DNA of 32,367 nt from Selenomonas sp. AE3005 (GTDB taxonomy: Bacteria > Bacillota > Negativicutes > Selenomonadales > Selenomonadaceae): contig NZ_CAJODG010000032.1 in assembly GCF_905233635.1 (NCBI RefSeq), positions 1 to 32,367 on the forward strand, in the 5' to 3' direction. The notes under the pieces are model-generated. The model was not told where the DNA came from. It did no database searches and saw only the letters and a program-made list of their open reading frames with translations. Each line of letters opens with the position of its first letter. Within the stretch, counting starts at the first letter, position 1. A program made the position numbers and the translations under genes. Shown here piece by piece: positions 31,601 to 32,367 of the stretch.

Positions 31601-32201
31601 TGACAAATACAGCCTTCAGGTATCTATCATATAGTTTTTTCTGTAGTCTATATATTTCATTTTGAAAAAAATTTACAATCGTTCGGATATTACCGTCATC
31701 ATCTGTCCTAGTAACTGTACTCGAGAAAGTAGTTTGCTGAATCGTTAATTCCCAATCGCTAACGCATTTCAAATACTTATCATAATCTAATGGCTTATTA
31801 TTAGCTAATGATTCTATTGCCCATAATAGCGGCGACAAAGAGAACGAATTATCTACATATTGACCATTAGAGGTAAATTGCATACTAGCCCATGCAATTA
31901 TGTCATTATTACTTCTTTTCTCTGGTGCATCGATATCTTTCCCCAATATCTGAACGATTCGTTCTACACATTTATTTCTAATCACACTTCCAATATATAA
32001 TGTGATATTACTGCAAAAATCCATTTTATACTGTTTTTGAGCTGCAGTAACTTGTGATAGCATATTACCAATGGGCTGTAAAATATCAATCACTATCACA
32101 TTGGTTTTGTAAATTTTTCTATTCTTCTTAGGAAGAGAATCCTGCTTCAACAATTCCAATAGAAGCCAATATGACAAGATTTTTTGAGCGTTATTTATCA
32201 T
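28659..32201 (-). CDS. Large UPF1-like SF1 helicase with internal coiled coil
   Basis: 1180-aa ATP-dependent nucleic-acid translocase. The N terminus (INNAQKILSYWLLLELL) resembles the YW..E segment of bacterial AAA_11-type helicases. Walker A GPPGTGKTT lies at ~338-346. A long Lys/Glu/Gln-rich coiled-coil insertion (~530-790) separates it from Walker B DEAGQAEPQ (~888-896), GDPKQVEPVV and C-terminal motifs VHKFQGKEADEVIFV and NVAATRAKYRLYVVG (~1137). Both RecA lobes are therefore intact. No nuclease motif was seen. A GTG at 32213 is possible, but AGGTGG fits the ATG at 32201. It sits 67 bases behind tRNA-Ser and is AT-rich, suggesting horizontal gain. Confidence 0.9.
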   Translation of the reverse strand: MINNAQKILSYWLLLELLKQDSLPKKNRKIYKTNVIVIDILQPIGNMLSQVTAAQKQYKMDFCSNITLYIGSVIRNKCVERIVQILGKDIDAPEKRSNNDIIAWASMQFTSNGQYVDNSFSLSPLLWAIESLANNKPLDYDKYLKCVSDWELTIQQTTFSSTVTRTDDDGNIRTIVNFFQNEIYRLQKKLYDRYLKAVFVNNMGVEDACIISYKIATESQYVSDDDYHGLSMNFFADDIAMIKQSLVSENPFWQTKMGKAIISYIDSPVLTISDERTILNFKKTNALAKNELYHKLFSILQISHAPRAKWPSKYMPAFMQQLAVNLFTGREDTQSIFSVNGPPGTGKTTMLKEIVVNNVVERAKLLAEYSKADDAFYVKDFSYGSYKGKNGCKKYFQYVQGGYFVLKNDEINAYGIVVTSCNNAAVENISKELPRAKDIIGSLDADDEQRYVRNLFDVSKSSIYENIKVDGKVQRLQDIYFTKFASDLLGDNNSAWGLIAAALGKKENIKHFAKCILNPLKDSFFSDNRQLEKHKNLFQKAGQAFQMQLERVQNMQALLDENCQQSKELYRLSEFLKDLHRKVNAMYEKVAQWKQKEAADICRIEYVNNKHARIMALRADYQYSGIFCKRKKHNEYNNQIDKLIGEVENENAYDNSSDILSLEEWKTYIDTRKNVIAQSQMYWENQYRKYFFGLVENKEFNQFIDEYKSVLIQEKYNLEKQWQYITELQKNITNIERQLDSCKKEYEQQQTIVAEIKEKGILCFDEEYMDKLLSDDEQVSTKAQVDNPWFTDEYNRAREKLFWLAMQVHKEFVLSSKCCRDNLINLMLIWDVFKGNNDHITYHVTDRKMAMPALLQTLSLLVPVISTTFAAVGRFLRDVEVPGALGTLIVDEAGQAEPQMALGALFRARKAIIVGDPKQVEPVVTDELDLLKSTYTEDLYRGYIDKSISVQKFADTINGWGTYLNNEEEHEKREWIGCPLLVHRRCINPMYEISNQISYGGIMKKQTAEPSEDKMAGFLYSKSCWFDIAGSEKGNKDHFVQRQGEHIVEMMRQAFQKSQNPNIYIISPFNSVVNGVKLLLKNRLSTVKNISEWCDNNIGTVHKFQGKEADEVIFVLGCDDSPQANGAVKWVNSNIVNVAATRAKYRLYVVGARVVWKDSYYLEKLMAIMDKFTGDDGYDE

Positions 32202-32217
32202 CAACAATCCCACCTAA

Positions 32218-32223
32218 ATTATA
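32218..32223 (-). promoter_or_regulatory. -10-like TATAAT just before the helicase RBS
   Basis: TATAAT lies only 3 bases from the helicase SD, so a transcript started from it would begin inside the RBS. TTGTGC 18 bases upstream overlaps the tRNA terminator stem. Either it is not used, or the mRNA is almost leaderless and read-through from tRNA-Ser supplies expression. Confidence 0.3.
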
Positions 32224-32228
32224 TTAGC

Positions 32229-32256
32229 AAAAAAGGCCATTGCACAAGCAATGACC
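32229..32256 (-). terminator. tRNA-Ser terminator
   Basis: 9-bp stem GGTCATTGC/GCAATGGCC with one G-T wobble and a 4-base loop, followed by TTTTTTGC on the minus strand, 12 bases after the tRNA CCA end. Confidence 0.85.
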
Positions 32257-32268
32257 TAAATTTACAAA

Positions 32269-32359
32269 TGGCGGAGTGGAGAGGATTCGAACCTCCGCAC
32301 CGGTTACCCAGCCTAACGATTTAGCAAACCGTCCTCTTCAGCCTCTTGAGTACCACTCC
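32269..32359 (-). tRNA. tRNA-Ser (anticodon GCU)
   Basis: Acceptor stem GGAGTGG/CCACTCC (32353-32359 with 32273-32279), discriminator G and encoded CCA (32269-32271). The T arm is GGAGG-TTCGAAT-CCTCT and the anticodon loop TTGCTAA gives GCU. A long variable arm, as expected of class II tRNAs, lies between the anticodon and T arms. It reads codons AGC/AGU. It borders an AT-rich accessory block, a common integration position. Confidence 0.96.
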
Positions 32360-32367
32360 GTATATGG

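Noticed and set aside
32269..32359. Attachment-site repeat of the tRNA-Ser 3' end inside the window
   Set aside because: I looked for a second copy of the T-arm/acceptor end downstream of the helicase block and found none; the far junction may lie elsewhere or not exist.
1..32367. CRISPR array, insertion sequence or transposase, integrase
   Set aside because: No regularly spaced repeats and no transposase or recombinase domain were seen on either strand.

Overview
The window reads like a chromosomal stretch of a Negativicutes bacterium (diderm Firmicutes; Selenomonas, Mitsuokella or Megamonas relatives are my best guess). Ribosome binding sites are strong Firmicutes-type AGGAGG sequences, terminators are short hairpins with T runs, and several genes encode lipoproteins or exported proteins of a two-membrane cell. 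Malate dehydrogenase, a stand-alone biotin carboxylase and rubredoxin fit an anaerobe with C4/propionate metabolism. The placement is inference from gene style and was not tested.

Layout. 1-7.2 kb: a TPR-like gene, then a minus-strand housekeeping run: tadA-nagB, a small unknown gene, mdh with a well-defined control region, rubredoxin, a hairpin-rich repeat, and a PHP phosphoesterase behind uvrC. 7.2-9.4 kb: a highly structured transcribed region upstream of uvrC (candidate ncRNA or leader), then accC with promoter and leader palindrome, then a 49-aa gene whose promoter carries two inverted copies of a motif also present in the accC leader. 9.4-13.1 kb: hexokinase-rpoN operon and a PflX-like radical SAM gene.

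13.1-17.4 kb looks like an accessory block. It holds a MNT-HEPN toxin-antitoxin pair, a four-gene operon of exported or lipid-anchored proteins (ankyrin, RsiV-like, BamE-like, and a frameshifted lipoprotein), and a divergent XRE regulator with a candidate operator. Near-identical 25-bp direct repeats flank the block, with a third degenerate copy between its two modules. A degraded C-terminal fic fragment sits at its right end.

17.4-24.5 kb: a tight minus-strand cluster deoR - LTA-synthase-like membrane sulfatase - fic (stop/start overlap, then a 5-nt gap) followed by a Tat-exported FAD oxidoreductase; then an HD-GYP protein whose receiver domain lacks its phospho-acceptor Asp, and a sensorless chemoreceptor signalling stub. 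24.7-27.0 kb: plus-strand mupG, a zinc-type ArsR repressor and a secreted NlpC/P60 peptidase, a cell-wall theme.

27.0-32.4 kb: an AT-rich minus-strand block behind tRNA-Ser(GCU). It holds a 1180-aa UPF1-like SF1 helicase with a long internal coiled coil, overlapping a 272-aa gene I do not recognise, then a frameshifted DUF3990 (ADP-ribosyltransferase-like) gene and an 85-aa unknown. The helicase plus partner pair is the best candidate for an undescribed, possibly defensive, system. All boundaries and functions come from reading the sequence; no database search was run.
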